Part shown: piece after piece, positions 28,436 through 36,767 of the stretch
Layout of the letters: every line of letters begins with the position of its first letter
Numbering within the stretch: position 1 is the first letter of the stretch
From: Pseudoalteromonas sp. CO133X
Lineage (GTDB): Bacteria; Pseudomonadota; Gammaproteobacteria; Enterobacterales; Alteromonadaceae
Direction of reading: 5' to 3'
NCBI GenBank assembly: GCA_004208945.1
Contig: SGPE01000030.1
Span: forward strand, 62,001 to 126,000
Length of the DNA stretch: 64,000 bases
Notes under the pieces: generated by a model
What the model saw: the letters and a program-made list of their open reading frames with translations, nothing else
Database searches by the model: none
Told to the model about the DNA's origin: nothing
Translations under genes and position numbers: made by a program

Positions 28436-29725
28436 TCACGCTTTACTGTGATTATTGTAAGCTCGCAAAAATTCTTCAGATAATGCTAATACACCTTTTG
28501 TTTCAACATCTTCAATAATTTCAGCGTGTAATTTTTGATATATATCCCAACTCGATGAGTCAGAATAAGTTGGTAAGTAATTTAAGATACTCTCTTTGTT
28601 ACGCACTTGCTGCTTGATACCATCAGGAGATAATTGCTCTAATGCACCAGAAAGCGCGCCGGTGGCACCTGCTAACAGCCCTTTTTCATGAGCTTTGGTG
28701 TCGATAAAGCTCTCTTGAACGGCTTTATTTGCCTGTAAGTAGCTTGAACTTTTACGAATAAATAAGTTTTGAATAGCATCGTCAAGCGTAGCAGAGAACT
28801 TCAAAGGGTTATTTTGTTCAACCTGAAATGTCGTGTGATTCAACTTGAGTTGATTTTTCAGTAATGAACGTTGGCGAATTAAATCCATAGAGCCGACTAA
28901 AAAATGTCTCAAGCTCTCGCCCATTTGTGCCCAAACACGTTCATCGTTTAATTCATTCGCAAGTTCACTATTCACTCCCAAGCCCTCTAAAAAAGCAGCA
29001 ACTAAAGGCGAATCACCATTGCTAGTGACAGGTTTAGGTGCTTTAGCAGGTTGAGTAGCGCGAGGCTGAGCTGGCTTTTGTTGAACTTGCACAGGCGGTT
29101 CAGTAACAGGTGGACTAGCCAAATGTTGACTACTTTCACTTGCTACTTCGTTACTTGAACCCATAAACGCTATTTCATCCCAGTCTTCAGGGATTGGTTG
29201 GCTTAATGGGCTACTGCTAACAGGCTCTGAAATAGGTGCTTGCGGTTGCTGGAAAGAAGGCGCAATCATCGCTTCATCCATACCATTAGTAAATTCATTA
29301 TTTAACGAAGAATTAGCCACGTCATTATTCTGGTTATAGTTCTCTACTGACGGATTGGGCTGACTAAAGGCGGCAGCTGATTGATGTGAGTTTTGCTTTT
29401 GAAGCTCATTAGACAACTTAGCTTCAATTTGAAAATCACCAATGGATAGTACGTCACCATCCGATAGCAAATGTTTATTTTCCTTACCCAGCGGTGAAAC
29501 AGAATAGTTGATAAATAAACCATTCGTAGAGTAATCATAAACGTAGAAGCCATCTGCTTCTTTGACAACTTTACCGTGTTGACCAGAGATGACCTTTTCA
29601 GGATCAGGTAGATGCCAATCACATTGATCAGAGCGGCCAAAAGTTAATTCCTGTTCTACTGTTTTTGTAGCCTCAATCTCAGGTGAAAGTCTATGATAGC
29701 TGGTAACATTTAAAACCACTTCCAT
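28436..29725 (-). CDS. tagH: TagH/Fha forkhead-associated T6SS protein
   Basis: 429 aa. An FHA protein that binds phosphothreonine and relays the kinase signal to the assembly machinery. The N-terminal FHA domain (about 25-100) shows LTFGRSDQCDWHLPD, SGQHGKVV and YDYSTNGLFIN, that is, the GRS, SxxH and NG positions. A long Pro/Gln/Ser linker runs from about 110 to 235. The TagH C-terminal domain follows, with SPLVAAFLEGLGV, LRHFLVGSMDLIRQRSLLKNQ and NPLKFSATLDDAIQNLF. It is first in the minus-strand operon, behind a good promoter candidate, and divergent from the kinase. Confidence 0.95.
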   Translation of the reverse strand: MEVVLNVTSYHRLSPEIEATKTVEQELTFGRSDQCDWHLPDPEKVISGQHGKVVKEADGFYVYDYSTNGLFINYSVSPLGKENKHLLSDGDVLSIGDFQIEAKLSNELQKQNSHQSAAAFSQPNPSVENYNQNNDVANSSLNNEFTNGMDEAMIAPSFQQPQAPISEPVSSSPLSQPIPEDWDEIAFMGSSNEVASESSQHLASPPVTEPPVQVQQKPAQPRATQPAKAPKPVTSNGDSPLVAAFLEGLGVNSELANELNDERVWAQMGESLRHFLVGSMDLIRQRSLLKNQLKLNHTTFQVEQNNPLKFSATLDDAIQNLFIRKSSSYLQANKAVQESFIDTKAHEKGLLAGATGALSGALEQLSPDGIKQQVRNKESILNYLPTYSDSSSWDIYQKLHAEIIEDVETKGVLALSEEFLRAYNNHSKA

Positions 29726-29760
29726 TTGATTGTTAGTCCCATAAATCTAAACATTCTAAT

Positions 29761-29790
29761 AGAATAAAATACTTCGTTAACCAAAGTCAA
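29761..29790 (-). promoter_or_regulatory. Promoter candidate for the tagH-pppA operon
   Basis: On the minus strand TTGACT (29790-29785; five of six to consensus), 18-base spacer, TATTCT (29766-29761), giving a predicted leader of about 30 nt before the tagH ATG. It is the only gene-proximal match I see in the divergent 267-base gap on this strand. Confidence 0.5.
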
Positions 29791-29919
29791 CGCTGTCTAA
29801 TATACAAAAAACCAATTTAATTATTTCATAAAACTAAACAATAGACGTTCTATCTAATAAAAATAACTCAAAAATAGTTAAACAACATAGTTCCTTGTTT
29901 ATTTATACTAGCTGAATGA

Positions 29920-29947
29920 TTGCTTATTATTTTGTTTTTTGTAAAAT
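29920..29947 (+). promoter_or_regulatory. Promoter candidate for the kinase gene
   Basis: TTGCTT, 16-base spacer, TAAAAT, about 45 bases before the kinase ATG, which itself has an AAAGGAA ribosome site. It shares the divergent gap with the tagH promoter, so both arms may be controlled together. Confidence 0.45.
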
Positions 29948-29992
29948 ACACACCAATCAAACAGGAATGTTGATTTCAAAAAAGGAATTTAA

Positions 29993-31954
29993 ATGACGAC
30001 CGATAACGATAAAACACGCATTGCTTCAATTGAAACTAAAGGCAAAAGCCAAAATTCAAATAAACTTCATCTTATTGGTAAGAAGTTAGCCCAACGATAT
30101 CTAATTGAAGAGTTAATAGGTGAAGGTGGTATGGGCCACATATACCGTGCCCGCGACATTCACTTAGAAACAAGCACCCATCAAGATAACTTTGTAGCGA
30201 TAAAAGTTTTACATGAGGAGCTTTGTGACTCAGAGGAAGCCATTTCGCTTCTAAAAGACGAAACAGTCAAAACTCGTTCTTTATCTCATCCAAATATTGT
30301 AAAAGTATTCTCTGCGTCTTCAGATGAATCACACCACTTTGTTGTTATGGAGTGGGTTGAAGGTGAAACATTAGAACAGCTAATAAAAAGAAATAAGCCT
30401 AATGGACTCACTCAAAAGCGTGCTAAGCCTATTTTAAAGCAGCTTATTGATGCATTGTCATACGCGCATGCAAAAGGGATCATTCACAATGACCTTAAAC
30501 CATCTAATGTTATGTTTGATTCTCAGGGCAATCTAAAGATTTTAGATTTTGGGATTGCAAAAACCCATAGCCATGAAGATCTATATGCAGCACCTAGCCT
30601 AAATGATGACAAACCAACCAGTACTGGTTACACCCCGACCTATGCAAGTCCTGCACAGCTAAATGGTAAAGAAGCCACTAAGAAAGACGATATTTTCTCT
30701 TTAGGCTGTATCGCGTACGAGCTTTTAACAAGCAAGCATCCTTATAACAGAAAAGCCTCTAACACAGTTAGCAAAGACACCACAGTTAAAAAACCAAGCA
30801 ACTGTTCAGCCTTTCTCTGGGCAAAATTAAAAAGATGCTTACAACTTGATGAAGCCAAAAGAGCTGATTCTTTAGCCGAACTAAATAATGAACTAACTAA
30901 AAGCAGAGTTCCTTTACTTGCGCATGTTGCATGTTATTTCATTATTATTGCTGGTAGCTTTTTCTACATCAACTCGGTTAAAGAGCAGCAAACAACATTG
31001 GATGCTAACTTCAAGAACTCAGTTGCTAAAGTTGAACAGCTAGAGGCATGGATGACTTGGGGCGGCGATGAGCTACCTCAACGATTAGATGAAATACCTC
31101 CACAATATAATGTTTTAAAAGAAGGTCTTTTAAAAGTTCATCAAAACAAAATTGTTGGTAGGTTTGAGCAACGAGTCGACAACTTAGCTCGCACGTCACT
31201 TAATACAAAAGACTATGATAAAGCGATAGACATTTATAATGAGGCACGGGTGTATTACCCAGATTCACAATTATTAGCTAGCAAGCTTGATAGTCTACTA
31301 ACAGAAAGACAATCTATTATCTCAGATTTAAGCTACCGCTTAGATGTGCTGCTTGCACAAGGGAGATATGATGAAGGTGGCGAAAATAGTATTGAAAACT
31401 TAATTAAGCAGCTTTCAATTATTGACCTAAATTACCAATATAAGCCAAGCGAAGAGTACGAAAATGTTTATAAATTAGCTGTAATGGATGCGATTGAAAA
31501 CGACGACTTCGCGATGCAAAAAACACTGTTAAATGTTGGTGAGCTCGCATTTAAAAATGCTGATAACCTTCAACCTCTGCTTATTGCACTTAGGAAGAAA
31601 GAGTCAGCAATGACTGCGCTTATTAACTACAACGATAAAGTAAGTAACGGCCAATCAGCAAGCTACCCTTCTGAAGATGCGCTTATTTTTTATCATGAAA
31701 AACTAGAAGGCTTTAAAACTCGTTTAGCTGAAATAGAAGACTATAAAGAGCTAATGGAGTTCGATGAAGCATTTTCTAAACAAGCTGAGATTTTCCCAGA
31801 GACCTTTGAGCCAATCTTATTAATTAAAGATGAAATTGCGAGCAAATATATTTCTATGGCAAGTCAACTAATGAAGCGCAAAATGTATAGAACCGCGGAA
31901 AAATTAGTCGAACGAAGTGAAGTAATAAGAAAAAGTTTAGAGAATACAATTTAG
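29993..31954 (+). CDS. PpkA-like Ser/Thr protein kinase
   Basis: 653 aa. Probable T6SS regulatory kinase, opposite in action to PppA. The kinase domain covers about 35-300: glycine loop GEGGMGHIYRA (43-53), ATP lysine in VAIKVL (Lys71), catalytic loop HNDLKPSN (165-172), DFG (185-187) and YASPAQ in the activation segment. The catalytic loop has Asn in place of the usual Arg (HND instead of HRD), so activation-loop control may differ. One membrane helix (about 306-326) leads to a C-terminal half of some 320 residues, Glu/Lys-rich and helical with TPR-like stretches, unlike the VWA domain of Pseudomonas PpkA. With the N-terminal kinase in the cytoplasm, the C-terminus would be periplasmic and could sense the envelope. 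Confidence 0.88.
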   Translation: MTTDNDKTRIASIETKGKSQNSNKLHLIGKKLAQRYLIEELIGEGGMGHIYRARDIHLETSTHQDNFVAIKVLHEELCDSEEAISLLKDETVKTRSLSHPNIVKVFSASSDESHHFVVMEWVEGETLEQLIKRNKPNGLTQKRAKPILKQLIDALSYAHAKGIIHNDLKPSNVMFDSQGNLKILDFGIAKTHSHEDLYAAPSLNDDKPTSTGYTPTYASPAQLNGKEATKKDDIFSLGCIAYELLTSKHPYNRKASNTVSKDTTVKKPSNCSAFLWAKLKRCLQLDEAKRADSLAELNNELTKSRVPLLAHVACYFIIIAGSFFYINSVKEQQTTLDANFKNSVAKVEQLEAWMTWGGDELPQRLDEIPPQYNVLKEGLLKVHQNKIVGRFEQRVDNLARTSLNTKDYDKAIDIYNEARVYYPDSQLLASKLDSLLTERQSIISDLSYRLDVLLAQGRYDEGGENSIENLIKQLSIIDLNYQYKPSEEYENVYKLAVMDAIENDDFAMQKTLLNVGELAFKNADNLQPLLIALRKKESAMTALINYNDKVSNGQSASYPSEDALIFYHEKLEGFKTRLAEIEDYKELMEFDEAFSKQAEIFPETFEPILLIKDEIASKYISMASQLMKRKMYRTAEKLVERSEVIRKSLENTI

Positions 31955-32083
31955 CGCTATTTATAAATTAGCCAAACGTCAAGGAAGACTCAATTTGCAC
32001 ATCTCACGCGCTGGTTTTCCTTGTTGTTACATTTAATTTTAGTCTATGCAGTCAACGTCAATACAACAGAATATGGAGTAGTT

Positions 32084-32434
32084 ATGAAAAAGTTAAGTAC
32101 GTTATGTGTCATGTTATTTTTAACAGGTTGTTCGACAACCTCTACCGAAGTTGCTCCTGAACCCGAGCCTGTAGTAGAGCCAGTGGCGACAGCCGTTGTA
32201 GCAGAAGAGACAGCAACCTCTTTAACTGTTATCACAACACCTGACGATGCGCGTGTGCGTATTATGAATATTAAGCCTGTTTACCAAGACGGTATTGAGC
32301 TTGATGAAGGTAAATACGATATTGAGGTAAGCAAACCTGGCTACTTAACTTATCGTAAATGGGTCGAAGTAAATAAAAAAACTGTATTAACTGTTGAGCT
32401 TGATAGCGTCCCAGCAACTGAATCAGCACAATAA
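32084..32434 (+). CDS. PEGA-domain lipoprotein next to the T6SS kinase
   Basis: 116 aa. It has a short lipoprotein signal with lipobox LTGC (Cys17), a Glu/Pro/Val-rich tether (about 22-45), and a PEGA-type beta domain: LTVITTPDDARVRIMN, then DGIELDEGKYDIEVSKPGY and WVEVNKKTVLTVEL. PEGA domains are found in surface lipoproteins and near signalling proteins; this one may present a ligand or contact the kinase's periplasmic half, which is inference from position only. I use the ATG at 32084 (GGAG upstream) rather than an in-frame start at 32021. It is followed by a good terminator. Confidence 0.85.
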   Translation: MKKLSTLCVMLFLTGCSTTSTEVAPEPEPVVEPVATAVVAEETATSLTVITTPDDARVRIMNIKPVYQDGIELDEGKYDIEVSKPGYLTYRKWVEVNKKTVLTVELDSVPATESAQ

Positions 32435-32460
32435 CATATCGTTACTTTTTAACAACCATA

Positions 32461-32485
32461 AAGGAAAGCTCAGCTTTCCTTTTTT
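32461..32485 (+). terminator. Intrinsic terminator after the PEGA lipoprotein
   Basis: Stem AAGGAAAGC / GCTTTCCTT with a 3-nt loop, followed by a T run. It closes the kinase-lipoprotein unit. Confidence 0.85.
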
Positions 32486-32505
32486 ATGCCCTACTATATG
32501 CCCTA

Positions 32506-32910
32506 CTACATATATTGCAAATAATACAATAATGATAAAACACATCCATTTGCAATAATTGTGAGCCAAAGCACAAAGATAAAACGGCGCTTTTTAGATT
32601 TATGCCTTAACCATTGCTGAGCAAGTAATGAGCCTGGCCAACCACCGAAAACACCTAAAATATGCAAGGTACGCTCAGGGACTCTAATCACATTATCACC
32701 GTGTTCAACTGCTAAACGTTTATCCCAGCCATACACCAAAAAGGTTATCAGACTTACTCCCGAGTAAATACCAGCAATCAAGTAAGATAGATTTAGCTGC
32801 CAAGATACAACCCATAAAAATAGTAAAAAACAAACGGCAAAAAACGTTAGTGCTTTCTTAATCAAAGAATTATCACCTATACTAGACAAAATTATAACTA
32901 AACGAGGCAT
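32506..32910 (-). CDS. DUF1294 family membrane protein
   Basis: 134 aa. Small inner-membrane protein with three or four hydrophobic segments (about 17-35, 40-60, 108-130). The family motif is clear: YGWDKRLAV, then RVPERTLHILGVFGGWPGSLLAQQ and RHKSKKRRF. Function unknown in the family. The ATG at 32910 lies only 4 bases from the divergent gene's start and lacks a ribosome site. A TTG at 32865 preceded by AGGTGAT is an equally good or better start, giving 119 aa. Confidence 0.85.
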   Translation of the reverse strand: MPRLVIILSSIGDNSLIKKALTFFAVCFLLFLWVVSWQLNLSYLIAGIYSGVSLITFLVYGWDKRLAVEHGDNVIRVPERTLHILGVFGGWPGSLLAQQWLRHKSKKRRFIFVLWLTIIANGCVLSLLYYLQYM

Positions 32911-32914
32911 TATT

Positions 32915-33439
32915 ATGGCACATCTAAAATCGCTTTTACTATCAATGTGCTTGTGTACTTTTTCGGTATTTTCAGCAGAGCCGCAGCTATCAGAACATTT
33001 GCAAGTTTTTAAACCTTATTTAGGCACATGGCAAGCTGACTTTGATGTTGCACAAGGTAAGCCAGCTGTACAGGATGTAAGTACATGGCAACGCGCACTC
33101 AACGGTATGGCAATAAAAACTATTCATTCAATAAATGAAGGTGAATATGGCGGCGAGTCGATGATTTTCTGGGATAATAACAAGCAGTCTCTGGTATTTT
33201 ATTATTTCACGACCGCAGGGTTTTACACAAAAGGAACGATGAACGTCCTCAGCCCGACTCAATTTGTTGCTTACGAAAATGTGACTGGCAGTCAAGAAGG
33301 TATCACGAAAGTAAAATCGACGAGTGAATATAAAGATAACAGCTTTATTGTTTCAACGTCATACTTAAAGAAAGGTCAATGGACAAAACCTGAAAAGCGT
33401 ATCTATACCCGAAGTAATAAAGAGGTGAAGTTTAAATAA
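32915..33439 (+). CDS. Secreted small protein of unknown function
   Basis: 174 aa. Cleavable signal peptide of about 20 residues (LLLSMCLCTFSVFSA|EP). The mature part is a beta-rich domain with FKPYLGTWQADF, WQRALNGMAIKTIHSINEGEYGG and SMIFWDNNKQSLVFYYFTTAGFYTKG (quoted in parts). This layout is like the DUF1579-type / lipocalin-like small barrels, but I do not recognise the family with certainty. It is probably periplasmic. A GAGG ribosome site and a TATACT box upstream support the start. Confidence 0.75.
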   Translation: MAHLKSLLLSMCLCTFSVFSAEPQLSEHLQVFKPYLGTWQADFDVAQGKPAVQDVSTWQRALNGMAIKTIHSINEGEYGGESMIFWDNNKQSLVFYYFTTAGFYTKGTMNVLSPTQFVAYENVTGSQEGITKVKSTSEYKDNSFIVSTSYLKKGQWTKPEKRIYTRSNKEVKFK

Positions 33440-33450
33440 TCACTCAGTTT

Positions 33451-33486
33451 GAGCACGGTCTAAGCGAGTAAACCTAAGCCGTGCTC
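33451..33486. terminator. Hairpin between convergent genes
   Basis: GAGCACGG / CCGTGCTC stem of 8 bp with about 20 bases between, lying between the stops of the secreted protein and the AhpD-like gene. No clear T run on either strand, so termination is a guess. Confidence 0.35.
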
Positions 33487-33494
33487 AGTAAACG

Positions 33495-34037
33495 CTATTT
33501 TGCAAACTTTTTAAAAGGTTCATCAATCTCAGTGTTAGCAAGATGGTTGGTATAGTTACTCATCACTTTTTGCGATAAGCCTAATACAATTTCTAATAAC
33601 TGCTGATTCGAATAACCCGCATCAAAAAAAGCGTCTAGTTGCTCTTTATCAATAACTCCTCGATTTCGCGTCATCGCTAATGTAGTACCACGAAGGATCT
33701 CGAGCTTAGCACTCGCCAAAGGGGTTTTATTAACAAGTGCATCCACAATTGCTTGATCAACTTTCATACTTGCCGCTATTGCACTATGTGCTGGCACACA
33801 ATAATGACAATCATGTTCTACATTAATCGTTTGCCATACAACCGTTAGCTCCTCAGCGGTGAATGATGTTTTTTGGAATAGCTCATGCAACACTTGATAT
33901 CCCTCAAGTAATGTTGGTGCTTCAGCCATTACAGCATGCAAGTTAGGGATCATCCCAAACGCAGAAACTGAATTATCTAGAAGTGACTTAGCCTCATCTG
34001 GAGCGGTATCTTTAGTATGTAACGTAAAGTTTGACAT
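33495..34037 (-). CDS. Carboxymuconolactone decarboxylase / AhpD-like protein
   Basis: 180 aa, all-helical CMD domain. Members are peroxidase-linked or gamma-lactone enzymes with a redox CxxC. The motif EHDCHYCVPAHSA (about residues 94-106) supplies the two cysteines and the following His, so a peroxidase-type activity is plausible. The remaining sequence FGMIPNLHAVMAEAP is typical of the family. GGAGAACAC precedes the ATG. It is divergent from a TetR regulator with twin operators in the shared gap, so it is probably that regulator's target. Confidence 0.88.
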   Translation of the reverse strand: MSNFTLHTKDTAPDEAKSLLDNSVSAFGMIPNLHAVMAEAPTLLEGYQVLHELFQKTSFTAEELTVVWQTINVEHDCHYCVPAHSAIAASMKVDQAIVDALVNKTPLASAKLEILRGTTLAMTRNRGVIDKEQLDAFFDAGYSNQQLLEIVLGLSQKVMSNYTNHLANTEIDEPFKKFAK

Positions 34038-34086
34038 GTGTTCTCCTTAGTCTTTTTTAAATTATGAGTGCATAGCCTAGTTGTTT

Positions 34087-34102
34087 TTGAGCACTCGCTC
34101 AA
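34087..34102. promoter_or_regulatory. TetR operator candidate 1
   Basis: Perfect inverted repeat TTGAGC-ACTC-GCTCAA in the AhpD-tetR divergent gap. A near copy lies 7 bases further on, as is common for TetR dimers binding in tandem. Confidence 0.6.
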
Positions 34103-34109
34103 GTTAAGA

Positions 34110-34125
34110 TTGAACAAGTGCTCAA
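34110..34125. promoter_or_regulatory. TetR operator candidate 2
   Basis: TTGAACAAGTGCTCAA, an imperfect version of the upstream site, ending 13 bases before the tetR ATG. Binding here would block the regulator's own start, giving autoregulation. Confidence 0.55.
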
Positions 34126-34138
34126 ATTGGTGTAAAAG

Positions 34139-34720
34139 ATGGTAAATAAAGTTAAGTTCGACCGAGAAAAGGTAATAAATAAGGCGGGGATTCTATTTTG
34201 GCAAAAAGGCTTTTCGGCCACCTCAACGCGGGATTTACAAACCACTGTTGATATGCGCCCAGGGAGTATTTATGCTGCCTTTGGCTCAAAAGAAGGCTTA
34301 TATAGTGAAGCACTTAAGGACTACGCTGAACAACTTAAAACATTACTTGCCAAGCACTTATCAAGTAGTGATAGCATACTTGAAGGGTTGCACTCTTTTG
34401 TTCAGGCTGTATTGAATGATTCAGAACCCGGTTGTGAAATATGTATGTTAATTAAAGCAAATGCTGAATTTGACCACTCACAACCACTACTTAAAAACTT
34501 AACGAATGATCTACTGCAACAGTTTGAATGTTACTTAACACATATTTTTGACACTGCGCAAAAACAAAACGAACTAGCAACAAACCATGCACCGCTAGAA
34601 TATGCGCGCTTGTTCCAAATCCAATTTACAGGCCTTAGAAGCTACATGCACAGGCCTCACTCACATACGATAAGCAATGAATTAGTGAACATGATGTTTA
34701 AATTAATTAAAGATTTTTAA
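34139..34720 (+). CDS. TetR-family transcription regulator
   Basis: 193 aa. The N-terminal helix-turn-helix is clear: REKVINKAGILFWQKGFSATSTRDLQTTVDMRPGSIYAAFGSKEGLYSEAL (in parts, residues about 9-59). The C-terminal ligand domain has CEICMLIKANAEF and FQIQFTGLRSYM; the pair of cysteines (Cys100, Cys103 approximately) could make it redox- or electrophile-responsive, like some TetR proteins next to AhpD or reductase genes. It probably controls the divergent CMD protein and itself. Confidence 0.88.
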   Translation: MVNKVKFDREKVINKAGILFWQKGFSATSTRDLQTTVDMRPGSIYAAFGSKEGLYSEALKDYAEQLKTLLAKHLSSSDSILEGLHSFVQAVLNDSEPGCEICMLIKANAEFDHSQPLLKNLTNDLLQQFECYLTHIFDTAQKQNELATNHAPLEYARLFQIQFTGLRSYMHRPHSHTISNELVNMMFKLIKDF

Positions 34721-34731
34721 CTAAGCAAGTT

Positions 34732-34755
34732 AGGGCAAGACACTCGCCTTGCCCT
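34732..34755. terminator. Hairpin between convergent tetR and permease genes
   Basis: AGGGCAAG / CTTGCCCT stem with 8-base loop between the two stop codons. No strong T tract on either strand. Confidence 0.4.
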
Positions 34756-34761
34756 TAAAAA

Positions 34762-36261
34762 TTAATGTCTAAAATCAGCCATTAACGCTGGAATACCTGG
34801 CAGCATACCCACAATAGCCATCACTCCAGTTAAAATGACGAACATTACCAGTGGAATAATCCAACGACTCATTGGAGTCAACTCAGAGCTACGTTCTTTA
34901 CAGCCAATCAAACCCAAGTTATCCAATAACATAGTCAGTGACCAACCAAACGCAGGGTTCACTAAAGCAGAAGAAAACACCACAATTGCTGCTGACTGGG
35001 TGGTTTTGCCTTCTCGCGTCATTTCCATACCAGCTTCAAGTAATGGAATAAATACCCCGACAATAAGTGCAACACATAATACCGGTTGCCAAATTGCTAA
35101 ATCCATTGGGTATCCCCAAATACCTGCGATGATGCAAAATAAAGCCGTCAACACCGCACCGGCTGGTATCGGTCGCTTCGCGATGGCTGCTGGCACAATG
35201 TAAGTTCCCCATGACGAGGTAAAGTTTGAACCTCCTAACAACGAACCAAAGGTTTGACGAATTGAGGCGCTAAACATTGTATCGTCTATATTCATTTGTA
35301 CCTTTTCGGTGCGCTCAGGGTAACTGATTTTTTGAAACACCTGATGCCCCAAAAAGTCAGGTGACCACATCGCAACCGCCAGCACCGCGAATGGCAATAC
35401 CACTACAAAGCTCTCAAGTGTTGGTAAACCTAGCATCCAACCGGTATTTTCACCCCACCAATACATCGGGTTCATATTAGGCAACCCTGGGGCTGTTTTA
35501 AATTCAAACGGAGCACCCAGTAAAAAAGCGATTAAACCACCCAGCAAACAACTTAACGGTACGGCTAACCAACGCTTTTTGTAATGTTCAAGCAGTGCAT
35601 ACAAAACAATAGTCGATAAAATCACAATAAAGGCAATGTGAGTCATATCGATGCCCTCAGCCCATGCAAACAGCTTTTTAACCTGTGAAATTGTACCGAT
35701 AAAGCCTAGGTAAAGCAGTAATCCCCCACACACACCACGGCTTGTTAAGCCCGCCAGTAAACTGCCTCCTTTACTGAGTGCGAGCAATAAACCAAATGCC
35801 CCGATCAGTAATCCAAACGCCATAGGATGCCCTCCCGCAGCAACCACGATAGGTATTAAAGGGATCAGCGGCCCATGCGTACCAGCCAAGTTTGCTGTAG
35901 GTAAAAAGAATCCTGAAAACAATAAGATAAATATAGAAACAATTAATAGCTCGTAGCGAACGTTTTCTAAAATAAATGCTTCGCCAAGGCCGAGCGGGGC
36001 TGCAAATGTGGCAGCAATTGCCCCCACCATCACCACTTTACCAATAGTACCTGCCATCGCTGGGATTGAATCTTCTAACTCAAAACGATAATCCCGAAAG
36101 GGTAAGTTTGGTCGCCAACGCTTAGGTTGCATGATTTGCAGTTCATTCTCGAGGTATTCATCGCGGCTTGAAAATTCGCTGCTAGGTTTGTGGAGTGCTT
36201 TATAGCTTTGCTGGTCGAGCTCAGCAGGCGCAGTTGATGCTTGATGCTGCGTCTTATTCAT
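34762..36261 (-). CDS. DUF3360-type multi-pass permease
   Basis: 499 aa. A hydrophilic N-terminal 80 residues (RPNLPFRDYRFELEDSIPAMAGTIGK, in parts) is followed by about 12 membrane helices. Motifs such as NLAGTHGPLIPLIPIVVAAGGHP, QTFGSLLGGSNFTSSWGTYIVP (in parts) and MLPGIPALMADFRH at the C-terminus remind me of the DUF3360 permeases of Vibrio and relatives. These have a xanthine/uracil- or sulfate-permease-like fold. The substrate is unknown. GGAGAAG upstream supports the start. The gene stands alone, upstream of a chemoreceptor in the same direction but 500 bases away. Confidence 0.75.
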   Translation of the reverse strand: MNKTQHQASTAPAELDQQSYKALHKPSSEFSSRDEYLENELQIMQPKRWRPNLPFRDYRFELEDSIPAMAGTIGKVVMVGAIAATFAAPLGLGEAFILENVRYELLIVSIFILLFSGFFLPTANLAGTHGPLIPLIPIVVAAGGHPMAFGLLIGAFGLLLALSKGGSLLAGLTSRGVCGGLLLYLGFIGTISQVKKLFAWAEGIDMTHIAFIVILSTIVLYALLEHYKKRWLAVPLSCLLGGLIAFLLGAPFEFKTAPGLPNMNPMYWWGENTGWMLGLPTLESFVVVLPFAVLAVAMWSPDFLGHQVFQKISYPERTEKVQMNIDDTMFSASIRQTFGSLLGGSNFTSSWGTYIVPAAIAKRPIPAGAVLTALFCIIAGIWGYPMDLAIWQPVLCVALIVGVFIPLLEAGMEMTREGKTTQSAAIVVFSSALVNPAFGWSLTMLLDNLGLIGCKERSSELTPMSRWIIPLVMFVILTGVMAIVGMLPGIPALMADFRH

Positions 36262-36565
36262 GACTTCTCCTACTACTTAATCTTGAAAATTGTGTGAGTC
36301 TTTATTCTGCATTTAGGGTAAAGCAGCGAGATATAAAACACGATTAGGCAAAAGGTAGGGTATGAATTTATAAAAAAGACTGTTTTAAAATGTAGAACAT
36401 TATGAAAGAAAAGTTAAACCAATGAAATAAAAGAGCTTTTTAATATATAATTTATAAAAAGACAGATAAACAATAAGTTACAGTTTACTTTTAAAGCACA
36501 TTAACTATTAGTCTAATAAATTGTATGAATAGCAAACAGTGACGTTATTAGGTCGGAGAAAACAA

Positions 36566-36666
36566 GCGTCACGCTTGCTTGGCGCGCGAAACAAGTTTCA
36601 CGCCTACGTCCAAGGTTTTACCTTTGCGTTGTGATTAATCATTCATGACTAAAGTCATTCCTACGA
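36566..36666. repeat. Composite palindromic repeat, copy A
   Basis: About 100 bases nearly identical to copies at 43013-43118 and 43223-43327. The shared core begins GCGTCACGCTTGCTTGGCGC and contains CAAGTTTCACGCCTACG; the 5' and 3' arms of the core pair (GGCGT...ACGCC). It ends with CATGACTAAAGTCATTCCTA, itself a small palindrome. Copy A lacks the GTAG at its left end. Confidence 0.8.
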
Positions 36667-36696
36667 GGTGCTATAAACGAGTTACGAGAAATGAGG

Positions 36697-36745
36697 TACG
36701 AGTTCGTAACAGCGATTTTACATCGCGCTTTATCTCGAACTCGTA
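36697..36745. repeat. Inverted repeat around a partial repeat block
   Basis: TACGAGTTCG (36697-36706) and CGAACTCGTA (36736-36745) enclose AGCGATTTTACATCGCG, a variant of the 'AGCAGCGATTTCACATCGC' block that follows copies B and C. It ends just beyond the chemoreceptor stop and may fold as a transcript end. Confidence 0.65.
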
Positions 36746-36767
36746 TCTCGCAACTGGCTCCTTAGAG

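Larger units (their letters stand above)
36262..36767. other. Intergenic region with repeat copy
   Basis: The first 280 bases (next to the permease start) are AT-rich, with no clear ORF, and probably hold the permease promoter. From 36566 on, the region contains one copy of the composite repeat also present at 43 kb, then a second palindromic block before the chemoreceptor stop. Confidence 0.7.

Noticed and set aside
1..32434. T6SS as a contractile phage remnant or pyocin
   Set aside because: TssJ, TssL, TssM, ClpV, FHA and Hcp are all present, which defines a T6SS; no phage capsid, fibre or lysis genes.
36262..36565. Possible small gene or RNA upstream of the permease
   Set aside because: AT-rich with no conserved structure, ORF or terminator that I can defend.
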